From contig NZ_CP050440.1 in assembly GCF_011769525.1 (NCBI RefSeq), positions 1,861,501 to 1,925,500 on the forward strand: a DNA stretch of 64,000 bases, given 5' to 3'. Below, piece after piece: positions 45,970 to 56,910 of this stretch. Below the pieces are notes generated by a model. The model worked only from the letters and a program-made list of their open reading frames with translations. It was not told the DNA's origin and did not search any database. Source of the stretch: Tolypothrix sp. PCC 7910. GTDB taxonomy: Bacteria > Cyanobacteriota > Cyanobacteriia > Cyanobacteriales > Nostocaceae. Within the stretch, counting starts at the first letter, position 1, and every line of letters starts with the position of its first letter. The position numbers and the translations under genes are program-made.

Positions 45970-47193
45970 ATGCAATGGGAACTTAAACAGACCAGCCCTA
46001 GAGAAAAGCTGGGTAGTGGGTCTAACCCCCTCAACAAATTGACCAATGGCAGTGCAAAAGATTCATTAAAATTACAAAATGTAGAAGGTAATTCCATGAT
46101 TTTATCTCAAGGAGAGTTGATGCTTGATAAACCCGCATCATTAACTTCTTTGAAGGAAGAACAAAATTGTAATTCGGATGAACTATCAGACTCAAAAACT
46201 CTCAAAACTCAAGCTTCCCAAGGAAATAGCCCAGTTTTAGATCTGCCAAAAATTTTAGTAGTTGATGACCATGCTGCTAGTCGCATGACGGCTGTAGCGC
46301 TGTTAGCAATGGAAGGTTACGAAGTAATTGAAGCTGACAGTGGTGCGATGGCAGTGGACATAGTTAAAGAAAAGCAACCAGATCTGATTTTGCTGGATGT
46401 AATGATGCCAGGAATGGATGGGTTTGAAGTATGTCAGATCCTCAAACAAAATGAACATACCAGGCTGATTCCAGTCATTTTTATTACAGCTTTAAATGAT
46501 AGGCGATCGCGGATTCGCGGGATTGAAGTTGGTGCAGATGATTTTCTCACCAAACCCTTTGACCGTGTAGAACTAATAGCGCGTGTTAAGTCCTTAGTAC
46601 GGCAAAAGCGTCTCAACGAAGACTTAGATCATGCCGAACAAGTGCTATTTTCTGTAGCTATGGCGATTGAAAGTCGCGATCCGAATACTGGCGATCACTG
46701 TGAACGATTACAAAAACTAGGACAAGCTTTTGGTGAATACCTGAATCTTACACGCAACCAAATTAAAGATTTAATGTGGGGTGGCTACCTCCACGATATT
46801 GGCAAGGTAGGCATTCCTGATGCCGTGTTACTGAAAAAAGGCAAACTCACTGCCGAAGAGTGGGAAATTATGAGACAACACGTTGTGATTGGCGAGAAAA
46901 TCTGCCAGCCGCTACGCAGTATGCGAGGTGTAATTCCAATTATTCGCCATCACCATGAACGTTGGGATGGTTCAGGCTACCCCGATGGACTCAAAGGAGA
47001 AGAAATTCCCTACCTTGCACAAGTATTTCAAATTATCGATATTTATGATGCGCTGACGAGCGAAAGACCTTATAAAAGGAGTTTTACCTCAGAGGAAGCA
47101 CTGACAGTCATGCTAGAGGAAACTGATTTAGGCTGGCGCAATCCTCACCTAATGGAAAAGTTTGCAGAGTTTATCAATGCACAAGCTAGCTAG
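45970..47193 (+). CDS. Response regulator with HD-GYP phosphodiesterase domain
   Basis: A 407-residue protein with a disordered 90-residue leader, a receiver domain (about 95-215, ILVVDDHAASR, phospho-Asp in LILLDVMMPG, Lys in LTKPF) and an HD-GYP domain (about 225-400) with HDIGKVGIPDAVL and HHERWDGSGYPDGLKG, all key residues present. HD-GYP enzymes hydrolyse cyclic-di-GMP. No kinase is adjacent. The start is ATG 45970; GTG 45967 is in frame. Confidence 0.9.
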   Translation: MQWELKQTSPREKLGSGSNPLNKLTNGSAKDSLKLQNVEGNSMILSQGELMLDKPASLTSLKEEQNCNSDELSDSKTLKTQASQGNSPVLDLPKILVVDDHAASRMTAVALLAMEGYEVIEADSGAMAVDIVKEKQPDLILLDVMMPGMDGFEVCQILKQNEHTRLIPVIFITALNDRRSRIRGIEVGADDFLTKPFDRVELIARVKSLVRQKRLNEDLDHAEQVLFSVAMAIESRDPNTGDHCERLQKLGQAFGEYLNLTRNQIKDLMWGGYLHDIGKVGIPDAVLLKKGKLTAEEWEIMRQHVVIGEKICQPLRSMRGVIPIIRHHHERWDGSGYPDGLKGEEIPYLAQVFQIIDIYDALTSERPYKRSFTSEEALTVMLEETDLGWRNPHLMEKFAEFINAQAS

Positions 47194-47688
47194 TACCGCT
47201 GTGCGAAAGTCAAGAGAATTATAAACTTCATACCCATGAGAAACGCTTCTTCATCAGCGAAAATCTAATTCCTAAAACACAAGCAATTCTTTGAGGGTAG
47301 GCACTGCGAGTTCTTTTGTTCAAACCTAGATGATGACGAGTGCCCACCCTACTGTTTCCACTGAGTATAAATCCGATTCTATTCACGCCAGGTTTTGGCA
47401 CAAATCTTGCCATAAAAATCTGTCTTTCCCATGCCTCATGCCCAATGCCCCATGCCCAATTTTAGATTTTTCTACCCTCAAGGGATGAACGATGAAGCAA
47501 AAAAATCTAAAATCGGCATGGTTCAATTATTGATGTCAACTGACAAAAGGCTTTTTGGTCAAGGTATTGTAAATTACCCACAAGATTTGATATTTCAGTC
47601 TGTGATAATTAGCTGGTATTATTTGAAGCCTAAATCTCAAAAGACCAAGCGCAAATAGCGCAATTCATTTATAGCTGATAGCTAAATT
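47194..47688. other. Gap before glmU
   Basis: About 495 bases containing TGCCCAATGCCCCATGCCCAAT heptamer-like repeats cut short near 47430-47460, with no convincing gene. A 75-codon frame (47431-47658) starts inside the repeat and looks accidental. Confidence 0.5.
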
Positions 47689-49053
47689 ATGGTAGTTGTA
47701 GCAATTCTAGCGGCGGGACGCGGCACACGAATGAAATCACAGCTGCCCAAAGTTTTACATTCTTTGGGTGGGCGATCGCTAATTGAGAGAGTATTGGAAA
47801 GTGTAGAGCCACTTTCACCATCACGGCGGTTAGTGATTGTGGGATATCAGGCTGAGGAAGTGAAAGCAGCCATGCAGTCTGTGCCTAATTTGGAGTTTGT
47901 CGAACAGACTGTACAACAGGGAACAGGTCATGCCATCCAGCAATTACTTCCGCACCTGGAGGGTTACAGTGGAGATTTACTGGTATTAAACGGTGATGTG
48001 CCATTGTTAAGCGCTCAAACTCTGCAAAATCTGTGGCAAACTCACCAAGAACATCAAAACGCCGCAACTATCCTCACAGCATATTTGCCCGATCCGCGAG
48101 GTTACGGGCGGGTGTTTTGTGATAGTGAAAATATTCTGCAACATATCATTGAAGACAAAGATTGCACTACTGCCCAAAAACATAATCGCCGCATTAACGC
48201 TGGGGTTTATTGCTTCCGATGGCCAAATTTAGCTCAAGTGTTACCGCATCTCGAAGCAAATAATAATCAAAAAGAATACTATCTCACTGATGCTGTGACT
48301 CAGGTGGGGAAAGTGATGACCGTAGATGTAGAAGACTATCAAGAAATTCTCGGCATCAACGATCGCCTACAGCTAGCTAAGGCATACGAGATTTTACAAA
48401 AGCAAATTAAGGAAAAATGGATGTTAGCGGGCGTGACCCTCATCGACCCTAACAGTATTACCATTGATGACACTGTAGAATTAGAGCCAGATGTAGTTAT
48501 TGAACCGCAAACTCACCTGCGGGGTAATACAGTCATTAAAGCTGGAAGCCATATCGGCCCAGGAAGTTTAATTGAAAATAGCGTGATATGTGAAAATGTC
48601 ACGGTGCTATATTCTGTAGTCAAGGGTAGCACTGTGCAAACTGGTAGCCAACTAGGCCCCTATACTCATTTACGCGGTCAAGTGCAAATCGGTGCTGGCT
48701 GTCGTGTAGGCAATTTTGTGGAATTAAAAAATACCCAATTAGGCGATCGCACCAATGTGGCGCATTTATCATATTTGGGCGATACAACAGCAGGTACCAA
48801 GGTTAATATCGGTGCGGGTACAATTACAGCCAATTACGATGGCGTGAAAAAGCACCGTACCAAAATTGGCGATCGCACTAAAACTGGTTCCAATAGCGTC
48901 TTAGTTGCACCAGTTACCTTAGGCAATGATGTCTATGTCGCCGCCGGTTCCACTGTCACAGAAGATGTCCCTGATGATTCTTTAGTGATTGCCCGTGCAC
49001 GCCAGGTAGTTAAACCTGGTTGGCGCAATAAGAGTGCTGAGAGTCAGCTATAA
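47689..49053 (+). CDS. glmU: Bifunctional N-acetylglucosamine-1-phosphate uridyltransferase / acetyltransferase
   Basis: A 454-residue enzyme that makes UDP-GlcNAc for peptidoglycan. The N-terminal pyrophosphorylase domain opens [15 protein letters not shown] and has LNGDVPLL. The C-terminal left-handed beta-helix (about 250-450) shows hexapeptide turns and the acetyltransferase motif [13 protein letters not shown]. Length is standard. Confidence 0.97.
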   Translation: MVVVAILAAGRGTRMKSQLPKVLHSLGGRSLIERVLESVEPLSPSRRLVIVGYQAEEVKAAMQSVPNLEFVEQTVQQGTGHAIQQLLPHLEGYSGDLLVLNGDVPLLSAQTLQNLWQTHQEHQNAATILTAYLPDPRGYGRVFCDSENILQHIIEDKDCTTAQKHNRRINAGVYCFRWPNLAQVLPHLEANNNQKEYYLTDAVTQVGKVMTVDVEDYQEILGINDRLQLAKAYEILQKQIKEKWMLAGVTLIDPNSITIDDTVELEPDVVIEPQTHLRGNTVIKAGSHIGPGSLIENSVICENVTVLYSVVKGSTVQTGSQLGPYTHLRGQVQIGAGCRVGNFVELKNTQLGDRTNVAHLSYLGDTTAGTKVNIGAGTITANYDGVKKHRTKIGDRTKTGSNSVLVAPVTLGNDVYVAAGSTVTEDVPDDSLVIARARQVVKPGWRNKSAESQL

Positions 49054-49084
49054 AAAATGTAGAGACTTTATTAGGGAAAAGGTG

Positions 49085-49119
49085 AAAGGGTAAGGGTTAA
49101 AGGTTTTTTCTTACCCCTT
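49085..49119. terminator. Hairpin between convergent glmU and WD40-CHAT
   Basis: AAAGGGTAAG (from 49085) can pair with CTTACCCCTTT (49110-49120) with TTTTTT in the loop. It is a plausible but not clean bidirectional terminator. Confidence 0.4.
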
Positions 49120-49197
49120 TTCCCTTTCTCCTTTTGCCCTTAACCAACAGTATTGGCATGGTTTCTACATTCCCTTTGCTGTGTTGAATTTTAAAAT

Positions 49198-52100
49198 TTA
49201 ATTGACTTCGCCAATTAGAGTAAACGCTGCCCAGTTTATAGGGTCAGGGTGGGCCTTCATAGTAGTCAGCATCGCTTGCCTTAAGGCAGCAGCTTTATCA
49301 GGATTTTTACTGCTATGTTGATAAAACTCAGTCATTAACGATGCTGTTGGTGTATCTGGTACTTGCCACAGAGAAACCACTATGCTGGGTACACCTGCGC
49401 TGATAAAAGACCGAGATAAACCAATCACTCCATCCCCTGTGATTTTTCCGCGGCCAGTATCACAGGCGCTAAGAACTACGAGTTCAGCTTGTAGTTTCAA
49501 ATTCAAAATTTCTTCCGCAGTTAATAAACCATCATCTTTGCCTGCGGGTGCAAGGGCTATAGCACTTCCCAAACCACGTAAATCATCAAATAAGCCATGT
49601 GTGGCTAAATGAATGATGCGTGATTGAGTCATTTTTTGCGCGATCGCTGTTTCTGTTGCTTGACTACCTATGATCGCTTTGGTTTTGAGTAGAGGTGCGA
49701 TCGCTTTTGCTTCCTTTTCTGCACCCTCTAAAGCTGGTAGTTGTTGCGCTTTTCCTCCTGGTACAAGAGATACAAAAGGCATCGTAGGGTTACCTACTAC
49801 TAAATTTGGCAGAGAAGCTGATTTACCTTGGTGTGCTAGCTTTTGCTGGCGAGTTAAATCTAAAAGTTGAATCGATGGCGCAGTGAGAATTGTGTGTTTT
49901 TCTACCAAATATTTATTTTGGTCAGCTTGCAATGCGGGGAAGGGAACCAAGAACAGGGAACCTTGAGGGATGAAAATAATGCGATCGCTGGGGTTGCTGG
50001 GTAATTGGTTTGCGATCGGTTTAATTAACAAATCATGCAGTTGTTGTAAGCGTTTGGGTTGATTTGCACCATCAGCTGCGGCGGCGATAATTCCACCTGC
50101 GCGACTTCTTACCCCTATAGATAGTCGAGAGATATCAACTAATTGGGCTAGGGTTTTATTCTCTTTTTGCAATAACGGCTTGATATCTTGGCGATGAAAT
50201 GCAACTTCACCTGTAGGTTTAACTACCCAAATATAAATTTCTGATTCTTTGGTTTTTTGTTTATCTTCTTGATTAACAATTGAATATTGCACCAAAGTGG
50301 CATTTTGTAATTTGGCTATTTGTTTAATCTGCTCAATATTGGGCGGGGTAATGCTTGATTGTTGTGTTTGATTTGGAGATAAGCGCCTTGCGAGTAATTC
50401 TACAAAAGCACGAGAACGACCGCGTTCAGAAATTTCTAACGCCTCATCAATTTTATTTTGAGCAATTAAAACTTCTTGTAGTAGGCGATAGGTGCGAGAT
50501 TGTTTTTCAAAGATAAAAACCTTGTTAGCATCATTTAATCCGGCGCGCAGGGATTCCCAAATTTTTATAGCTTCAAACAGGTTTTTCTCTGCTTCTGGGA
50601 GATTGTTTGCTTTAATCAAAGCATAAGCTAAATTATTCAGCGCGTTACCTTCTGCTTCCTTGTCTTCAATTTGTCGTGCTTTCGCCAAGCTTTGATTGTG
50701 GAGTTCAATTGCTTTAGTGGTGTCACCTAGAGCAAGAAAAGTATTTCCTAAACCTGCTAAAGATTCGCTGGGGGTTAAATCTAGAGTTTCTTTGTAATAT
50801 TGAATAGCTTTTGAGTAGTCACCCAAGACATAATAAACATTTGCCAAATTGACTTTATCTTTGGCTATATCAGAGGTATTTTTCAACTTCTCATCAATGT
50901 CTAATGCTTGCGAGTAATCCTTAATAGCTTCGTTATATTTACCTTGTAAATTGTAAATTTCACCTCGCCCTCGGAGAATTTCTGCTTTGAGTTGAATATC
51001 TTGTTGTTGGATAATTTTTAATGCTTCCGCATAATAATTAAGTGCTTGGTCATAATCAGCTAAGGAATTATAAATACCGCCGAGATTTGAGAGATTCCTA
51101 GCTTGGATTTCTGGGTAATTGTGTTTTTGGGCAATTGTTGATGCTTGGGTGTAAGAATTAATAGCGTTAGTGTAATCGCTGAGACAATAATAAGCATTTC
51201 CCAGTTGTTCGAGGATGACAGCTTGGTTTTTGTTATCAGAGATTTCTTGATAGATTTTTAGGGCTTTTTGCCAAGGTTCAAATGCTTGGGCACAATTGGG
51301 GGCATAATATTGTAAATCGCGCAGTCTATCTGCTTGGACTCTGGGCGAAAACACAGGAGCAGGTAATTCTAAGATAGCTAATTGTTTGCTAGAGGTATCC
51401 CATACACGGACAGTTCCGTCATCGGATGCGGTGACAATCAACTTACCATCTCGACTTAAATGTGCAGTGTTGACCTTGTCCTGATGTCCTCTAATTTCCG
51501 CTATTAACTTACCAGAATTATTTAATATACGGACATTTCTGTTATCATTATTGTTCTGAGATTCAGCAACAATTAATTCTTCATCAGCATGAAAAATTTC
51601 TAAATTTTCATTGGTTTGGTTGATTAATTTTCCAGCAGTATCCCAAATATATGATGTATTGTTATTTGTGCTGGCAATTATTCTTTTTCCATCTGAGCTA
51701 AAATTCGCATTAGTTAGCGAACCTTCATGTCCCTGAAGTACAGCTACTTGTTTGCCTAAAGTATTCCAAATACGCGCTGTACCATCATCAGATGTGGTGA
51801 CAATTAATTTGCTATCTGGGCTAAAAGCCGCACTTCTAACCCAAAACTCATGTCCTTGTAGTTCTGCTCGGAATTTACCTGATACATCCCATAAACGAGG
51901 AGTATTATTTTCCATAACAGCAACAACAATCTGTCCATCTGGGCTAAAACTTGCATTATTGACTCGAACTTGATTTCCTTGTTGCAGTACGGCGGTTAAT
52001 TTTCCCGATAAATCCCAAACACGAGCAGTTGTATCTTGTGATATGGTGACAATTTTTTTACCATCGGGAGTAAAGCTGGCGTTGTTGTTCAATCCGCCTT

Positions 52101-55100
52101 TGAGTTCAGCAACTAGTTTGCCAGAGGAGTTCCATACACGCACAGTATTACCATTATATGGAACGAGAATTAGCTTACCATCTGGACTAAAACTGGCACT
52201 TTTGACAAAAGCTTTACCATTACTATTAACATAACCCTTAACATCAACACTTGTGAGGTCTACTAGCTTTTTACCTGATAAATCCCATAGATGCACTGTG
52301 TCATCATGAGATACAGTCAATATTTTCTGCCCATCGGGACTGAAACTGGCACTATCTCCCGCCCCCCAAACCTCTTGAAGCTGTTTAAATTCTTTTCGTA
52401 ACTTGCCATCTAGATTCCATAAAATAGCTGTTTTCGTGGTTCCATTAACAGAGTCATAGTTGCCATCAGCAGCTATGGTGATGATTTGCTTACCATTTGG
52501 ACTAAAACTAGCACTGGTTACTTTACCTTGATGTCCTTTTAATAATACTAACTGCTTCCCAAAAATGTTCCATAAACGAGCAGTTTTATCCTTAGATGTT
52601 GTGACTATTTGTTGTCCATCTGGACTGAAACTTGCGCTTGTAACTATATCCTCATGCCCTTTTAATTTTGCTATTAACTTGCCGTTTATATCCCACACAC
52701 GGAGGATACCATCACTAGAATTGGTGACAATTAGTTTACCATCAGCGCTAAATTTTGCCTCTCCGCCTTTTAGTTCTGCTACTAACTTACCAGATGTATC
52801 CGATATACGAGCGAAACCATTCCAAGAACTGGTGATAATTCGCTTTCCATCAGCACTAAATTTTGCTTTGTCACCACCCTCAAATTCAGCTAACAAATTG
52901 CCATAAATATCCCATACACGAACTATCCTGTTAGCAGTAGTAACTATCTTCTGTCCATCAGGACTAAAATTCGCTTCATCCGTTACACCTTTTAATTCTG
53001 CTAACAGCTTACCTGAGATATCCCAAACATGGGCAATGCCATAACCAGAGTAGACAATCACATACTTTGCATCAGGACTAAAGCTAGTATAAGCCTCTGT
53101 AATGCCGATTTTAGATTTAGGTTCAACATAATCGCTAAAAGGTGTTTCAGGTAATTTTTGTTGTGCTTGCTGTTTATCAGTGAGATACCATATACGAGCA
53201 GTATAGTCTTCAGATGCAGTTATTACCTGTTGTCCATCAGGACTAAAATTAGTACTTGTAATATTACTCTGATTTTCTCCTTTGAGTTCTGCTAATAATG
53301 CTCCAGACAAATCCCACACACGAATAATGTTGTTAGTCTCGGTAAGAATGCTTTTTCCATTAGGGCTAAAGCTGGCAAAACTTGCAGTAAGGGGCATTTC
53401 CATCAGTAGATTGCCAGATAAATCCCATAAACTAACTTTGTCAGCAACAGTCAGAATACTTTTTCCATCTAGACTAAACACAGCACTATTAACATAGCGC
53501 TGATTTAATTGAATTTTTAGTAACAGTTTTCCGGAAGTATTCCACACAGAAACCTCAGGATCTCCAGAAGCGACGACAATTTTTTGTCCATCTGGACTAA
53601 AATCGGTAATAACATTAGATCCTGGACTTTTAGGGCCTTTCAGTTCAGCGAGGAGATTGCCTGCTAAATCCCACAACCAAGCGGTTTTATCCGAATCTGA
53701 TACCGTAATAATTTGCTTGCCATCGGGACTGAAGCTAGGAAAACGCTGAGTTAAATTCCTATTCAAACTACCTTTAATTTTTGCGATCAACTTGCCGGAA
53801 ATATCCCAAATAAAAGAGCTACCATATTGTCCATTAGCAATAATTAACCTTCCATCTGGGCTAAAACTGGCTTGCTGAATAAAGTTTTCATAATCTACAA
53901 TTTCAGTTATCAGCTTGCCCGATATATCCCATACATGAATAGAACCTGCAGAACAAGAAAGAATTAGCTTGCCATCTGGACTGAAGCTAGCAGATGTGAC
54001 ACTGTAATTATTCTCTTTGAGCACAAGTAATAATTTCTGTGTTGAGATATCCCAAAGACGCGCTGTACCATCCTCGCCTGCTGTTAAGACTAGCTTTCCA
54101 TCTGGGCTGAAATTTGCTTCCCAAAGTTTCGCTTGATGTCCTTGTAACTGAGTCAAAATTTTACTTTGGGTATCCCAAATTCTTGCTGTACCGTCATTTG
54201 ATGATGTAACAATAAACTTACCATCAGCACTAAACCTGGCACTATTAACCCCACCAGTATGCTGTTGCAACTTCCCTACTAATTTTCCTGATGAATCCCA
54301 CAACAAGCTAGTAAAATCAACAGACGCGGTAACTATCTTCTGCCCATCGGGACTAAAACTTGCACTGTATACACTATCACTATGCCCTTTTAATTCTGCT
54401 AACACCTTACCCGACAAATCCCAAACACGAGCCGTTTTATCATCGGATGCTGTAACTATTCGCTGACCATCAGGGCTAAAATTGGCACTCCATACCGTAT
54501 CCGTATGCCCTTGCAACTGCGCCAAAATCTTACCCGATAAATCCCAAACACGCGCCGTTTTATCAGCTGCAGCAGTTACAATTCTCTGCCCATCAGGACT
54601 AAAACTGGCACTATAAACACTCCCCTCATGCCCTTTAAATTCTGCCAACTGCTTTCCTGAAACATCCCAAATCCGCACAGTTTTATCAGCACCCGCAGTT
54701 ACAACCCGCTTCCCATCAGGGCTAAAATTGGCGCTGTTAACATTACCCTGATGTCCTTTAAGTTCAGCTAACTGTTGCCCGGAATTATTCCACACACGAG
54801 CAGTACCATCAAAAGATGCGGTGACAATTAACTGGGCATCAGAGCTAAAATTGGCACTCCGCACACTTCCCTGATGCCCTTGTAATACCAGTAATTCCTT
54901 ACCTGCAAAATCCCATATCCGGGCTGTTCCGTCACTACCTGCGGTGACTATGCGCTTACCATCTTGGCTAAAACTGGCACTGTTAACACTACCCTCATGT
55001 CCTTTAAATTGCCTTTCTTCCGCAAAGTAATCAACAAAGTTCCCTGATACAGCAGCATTTGCTTTCTGATTCGGCGTTTGGGCTAACACCTGGGTTGCAG

Positions 55101-55191
55101 GGAACAATATTGATAAATTTTGCCCAAAAGTTGGTGAAATGACTACCAGGAAAGTAATAAAAGCAATTAAAAGGATTCGGCGATAACGCAT
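49198..55191 (-). CDS. Giant WD40-TPR-CHAT protein
   Basis: A 1,997-residue protein. A signal-like helix (1-20, with A-x-A-like VLAQ near 38) is followed by about 29 WD40 repeats (about 55-1275, pattern SASFSPDGQKIVTAS... ARVWDLSGK), enough for four propellers. TPRs cover about 1300-1590. A CHAT domain (about 1690-1997) has His in IIHLATHGLF near 1863 and Cys in LVVLSACDTG near 1908. The dyad looks intact. The signal-like start suggests membrane anchoring or export, unusual for a caspase-like switch. The propeller array is the probable sensor. Confidence 0.9.
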   Translation of the reverse strand: MRYRRILLIAFITFLVVISPTFGQNLSILFPATQVLAQTPNQKANAAVSGNFVDYFAEERQFKGHEGSVNSASFSQDGKRIVTAGSDGTARIWDFAGKELLVLQGHQGSVRSANFSSDAQLIVTASFDGTARVWNNSGQQLAELKGHQGNVNSANFSPDGKRVVTAGADKTVRIWDVSGKQLAEFKGHEGSVYSASFSPDGQRIVTAAADKTARVWDLSGKILAQLQGHTDTVWSANFSPDGQRIVTASDDKTARVWDLSGKVLAELKGHSDSVYSASFSPDGQKIVTASVDFTSLLWDSSGKLVGKLQQHTGGVNSARFSADGKFIVTSSNDGTARIWDTQSKILTQLQGHQAKLWEANFSPDGKLVLTAGEDGTARLWDISTQKLLLVLKENNYSVTSASFSPDGKLILSCSAGSIHVWDISGKLITEIVDYENFIQQASFSPDGRLIIANGQYGSSFIWDISGKLIAKIKGSLNRNLTQRFPSFSPDGKQIITVSDSDKTAWLWDLAGNLLAELKGPKSPGSNVITDFSPDGQKIVVASGDPEVSVWNTSGKLLLKIQLNQRYVNSAVFSLDGKSILTVADKVSLWDLSGNLLMEMPLTASFASFSPNGKSILTETNNIIRVWDLSGALLAELKGENQSNITSTNFSPDGQQVITASEDYTARIWYLTDKQQAQQKLPETPFSDYVEPKSKIGITEAYTSFSPDAKYVIVYSGYGIAHVWDISGKLLAELKGVTDEANFSPDGQKIVTTANRIVRVWDIYGNLLAEFEGGDKAKFSADGKRIITSSWNGFARISDTSGKLVAELKGGEAKFSADGKLIVTNSSDGILRVWDINGKLIAKLKGHEDIVTSASFSPDGQQIVTTSKDKTARLWNIFGKQLVLLKGHQGKVTSASFSPNGKQIITIAADGNYDSVNGTTKTAILWNLDGKLRKEFKQLQEVWGAGDSASFSPDGQKILTVSHDDTVHLWDLSGKKLVDLTSVDVKGYVNSNGKAFVKSASFSPDGKLILVPYNGNTVRVWNSSGKLVAELKGGLNNNASFTPDGKKIVTISQDTTARVWDLSGKLTAVLQQGNQVRVNNASFSPDGQIVVAVMENNTPRLWDVSGKFRAELQGHEFWVRSAAFSPDSKLIVTTSDDGTARIWNTLGKQVAVLQGHEGSLTNANFSSDGKRIIASTNNNTSYIWDTAGKLINQTNENLEIFHADEELIVAESQNNNDNRNVRILNNSGKLIAEIRGHQDKVNTAHLSRDGKLIVTASDDGTVRVWDTSSKQLAILELPAPVFSPRVQADRLRDLQYYAPNCAQAFEPWQKALKIYQEISDNKNQAVILEQLGNAYYCLSDYTNAINSYTQASTIAQKHNYPEIQARNLSNLGGIYNSLADYDQALNYYAEALKIIQQQDIQLKAEILRGRGEIYNLQGKYNEAIKDYSQALDIDEKLKNTSDIAKDKVNLANVYYVLGDYSKAIQYYKETLDLTPSESLAGLGNTFLALGDTTKAIELHNQSLAKARQIEDKEAEGNALNNLAYALIKANNLPEAEKNLFEAIKIWESLRAGLNDANKVFIFEKQSRTYRLLQEVLIAQNKIDEALEISERGRSRAFVELLARRLSPNQTQQSSITPPNIEQIKQIAKLQNATLVQYSIVNQEDKQKTKESEIYIWVVKPTGEVAFHRQDIKPLLQKENKTLAQLVDISRLSIGVRSRAGGIIAAAADGANQPKRLQQLHDLLIKPIANQLPSNPSDRIIFIPQGSLFLVPFPALQADQNKYLVEKHTILTAPSIQLLDLTRQQKLAHQGKSASLPNLVVGNPTMPFVSLVPGGKAQQLPALEGAEKEAKAIAPLLKTKAIIGSQATETAIAQKMTQSRIIHLATHGLFDDLRGLGSAIALAPAGKDDGLLTAEEILNLKLQAELVVLSACDTGRGKITGDGVIGLSRSFISAGVPSIVVSLWQVPDTPTASLMTEFYQHSSKNPDKAAALRQAMLTTMKAHPDPINWAAFTLIGEVN

Positions 55192-55291
55192 AACTTCTGT
55201 TGTGGATAGGTCAAATTATGACTAGCAGAGCTTCACAAGTTACATATCTCCCACACCCCAGGGGTTATGCAATTTTTGTGCCAAATTTTAA

Positions 55292-56257
55292 TTACTCCGG
55301 ACTAACAATACAACCCACATTAGTAGCTATGGGAAGTTCTAAGGTATCGCCAATTCTGTGACCGTCGTGGTAGGCAGCAAGTAAGACTTGGCTGGTTTTA
55401 CCCCAAGCGATCGCACCTGTGGCATCAAGTGCGATCGCACCCAAATCCCGCTGATTATTATGTGCTTCTGCAAATGAGCGTTGCATTGCTTCTTTGAGCG
55501 ACATCCCGTCAGTTACACGTACTACAATCTTGGCGGCTAGACACTCATCAATAATGTCTTCCCCAATTCCAGTGCAACTTACACCTGCTGTTGCCGTAGC
55601 ATAATTACCCGCAGGCATCGCAGAATCACTGACTCTGCCAATCCGCTCAAAGCCCTTACCGCCTGTAGATGTGCCAGCAGCTATTCTGCCATAGGTATCT
55701 AAAGCAACAACGCCAATCGTACCGCGTCCAGCATTGCTGGTTTCCACCAGTTCGGGTTCTGCTACCACCCCAGCCATTGTACTTTTGAAATTATCCTGAC
55801 GCTCCTGTATCCATTCTTGCAAGCGCAAATCCGTTAAAGCGTTATAGCTAGGAATCTGCAACTCCCGCGCCAGTTCTGCGGAACCGTAATCTGAAAGTAC
55901 TCTATCGGGTGAGGTTTGTAAAAATTGTGCCAACTGAATTGGGTTCTTCACCCGTGAAATATTAATAACACCACTAAAGCGTCCTGATGTCCCATCCATC
56001 AGAGAAGCACTCATGCGGATTTGACCATCAGATTGCAGCACCGAACCAGTACCAGCATTAAAGCGGGGGTTATCTTCCAATAATTGGCATCCTTGCACTA
56101 CCGCTTCAGAAGCACTGGCTCCAGAAATTAGGAGAGAATAGACTTCCTCCACCACTGTATACAGCGCTTGGCGCACCGCCTCCACTCCACCTTTCCCGTG
56201 TAGTGAACTTCCAGCCCCTCCATGAATAATTAATTTTGGCTGCACCTGTAACTTCAT
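55292..56257 (-). CDS. iaaA: Isoaspartyl peptidase / L-asparaginase (plant type)
   Basis: A 321-residue Ntn hydrolase precursor. IIHGGAGSS opens the fold; autocleavage should occur before the Thr of GRGTIGVVALD near 181, making it the nucleophile. The substrate region GGKGFERIGRVSDSAMPAG is conserved. It degrades isoaspartyl dipeptides and, in cyanobacteria, takes part in cyanophycin breakdown. Confidence 0.93.
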   Translation of the reverse strand: MKLQVQPKLIIHGGAGSSLHGKGGVEAVRQALYTVVEEVYSLLISGASASEAVVQGCQLLEDNPRFNAGTGSVLQSDGQIRMSASLMDGTSGRFSGVINISRVKNPIQLAQFLQTSPDRVLSDYGSAELARELQIPSYNALTDLRLQEWIQERQDNFKSTMAGVVAEPELVETSNAGRGTIGVVALDTYGRIAAGTSTGGKGFERIGRVSDSAMPAGNYATATAGVSCTGIGEDIIDECLAAKIVVRVTDGMSLKEAMQRSFAEAHNNQRDLGAIALDATGAIAWGKTSQVLLAAYHDGHRIGDTLELPIATNVGCIVSPE

Positions 56258-56289
56258 ATATTGTTTGCGCTATTTGCGTCTGGGTGGTT

Positions 56290-56460
56290 TTAGTTTGAGT
56301 CAGTTTGATTTTTAACGTTAGAACGCCGACGACGGCAACGTTCTGAACAGTATTTCACTTCGTCCCAGCAATCTTGCCATTTCTTACGCCAGGTAAAGGG
56401 ACGTTCGCATACAGGACAGATTTTAGTAGGCAGGTCAGATTTAGAACTTGTACGCCCCAT
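56290..56460 (-). CDS. DUF2256 zinc-ribbon-like small protein
   Basis: A 56-residue frame with the DUF2256 pattern: KICPVCERPFTWRKKWQDCWDEVKYCSERCRRRR, i.e. CPxC ... YCSxRC metal-ligand pairs, followed by a polar tail. The ATG at 56460 has no strong ribosome site. It lies 30 bases upstream of the iaaA start on the same strand. Function is unknown. Confidence 0.8.
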   Translation of the reverse strand: MGRTSSKSDLPTKICPVCERPFTWRKKWQDCWDEVKYCSERCRRRRSNVKNQTDSN

Positions 56461-56907
56461 ATTAATACTGTGCAGATGAGAGAGAAAAATTGCGATCGCG
56501 ATGGAAAATTATTATAACCAAATTGTTACAACGGGGGGATACTTTTGGCGAACAAATGTGGGGTTAATCCCCCTATAGGGTTATTTATAGTCATCCAACG
56601 GGGAGATTGCAGACGATTGGCAGATTTTGCGGCCCTTAATCAGTCGTTAATGTCCCTCTAGAGTAAGATTTTGGCTACATGAGCAACTATACAGACAAAG
56701 TAAAATCTCAGTGGGTGTAGGGATTTGCGATTAGCAAAAAGGCAATAATTTTGTGGGTCTAACCCCTCATAAATGCAGTAAAAATTTTTTGTAATTATAA
56801 AAACTTCTTTATCAAGAATAATTACTGAGAAGTAAAAACATCTATAGTGCTGACAGAGTAAATTACCAATTCACGAAAAACCTAATACATCTACGCAATA
56901 GCTGTTT
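56461..56907. other. Gap between DUF2256 gene and the 21-bp array
   Basis: No gene seen; AT-rich with one HIP1-related site near 56495. Confidence 0.5.
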
Positions 56908-56910
56908 TTG

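Noticed and set aside
47431-47658. 75-codon frame upstream of glmU
   Set aside because: It starts inside heptamer repeats and has no ribosome site or recognisable domain.
51752-53497. Several plus-strand frames inside the WD40-CHAT gene
   Set aside because: They are shadows of the WD40 repeats on the other strand.
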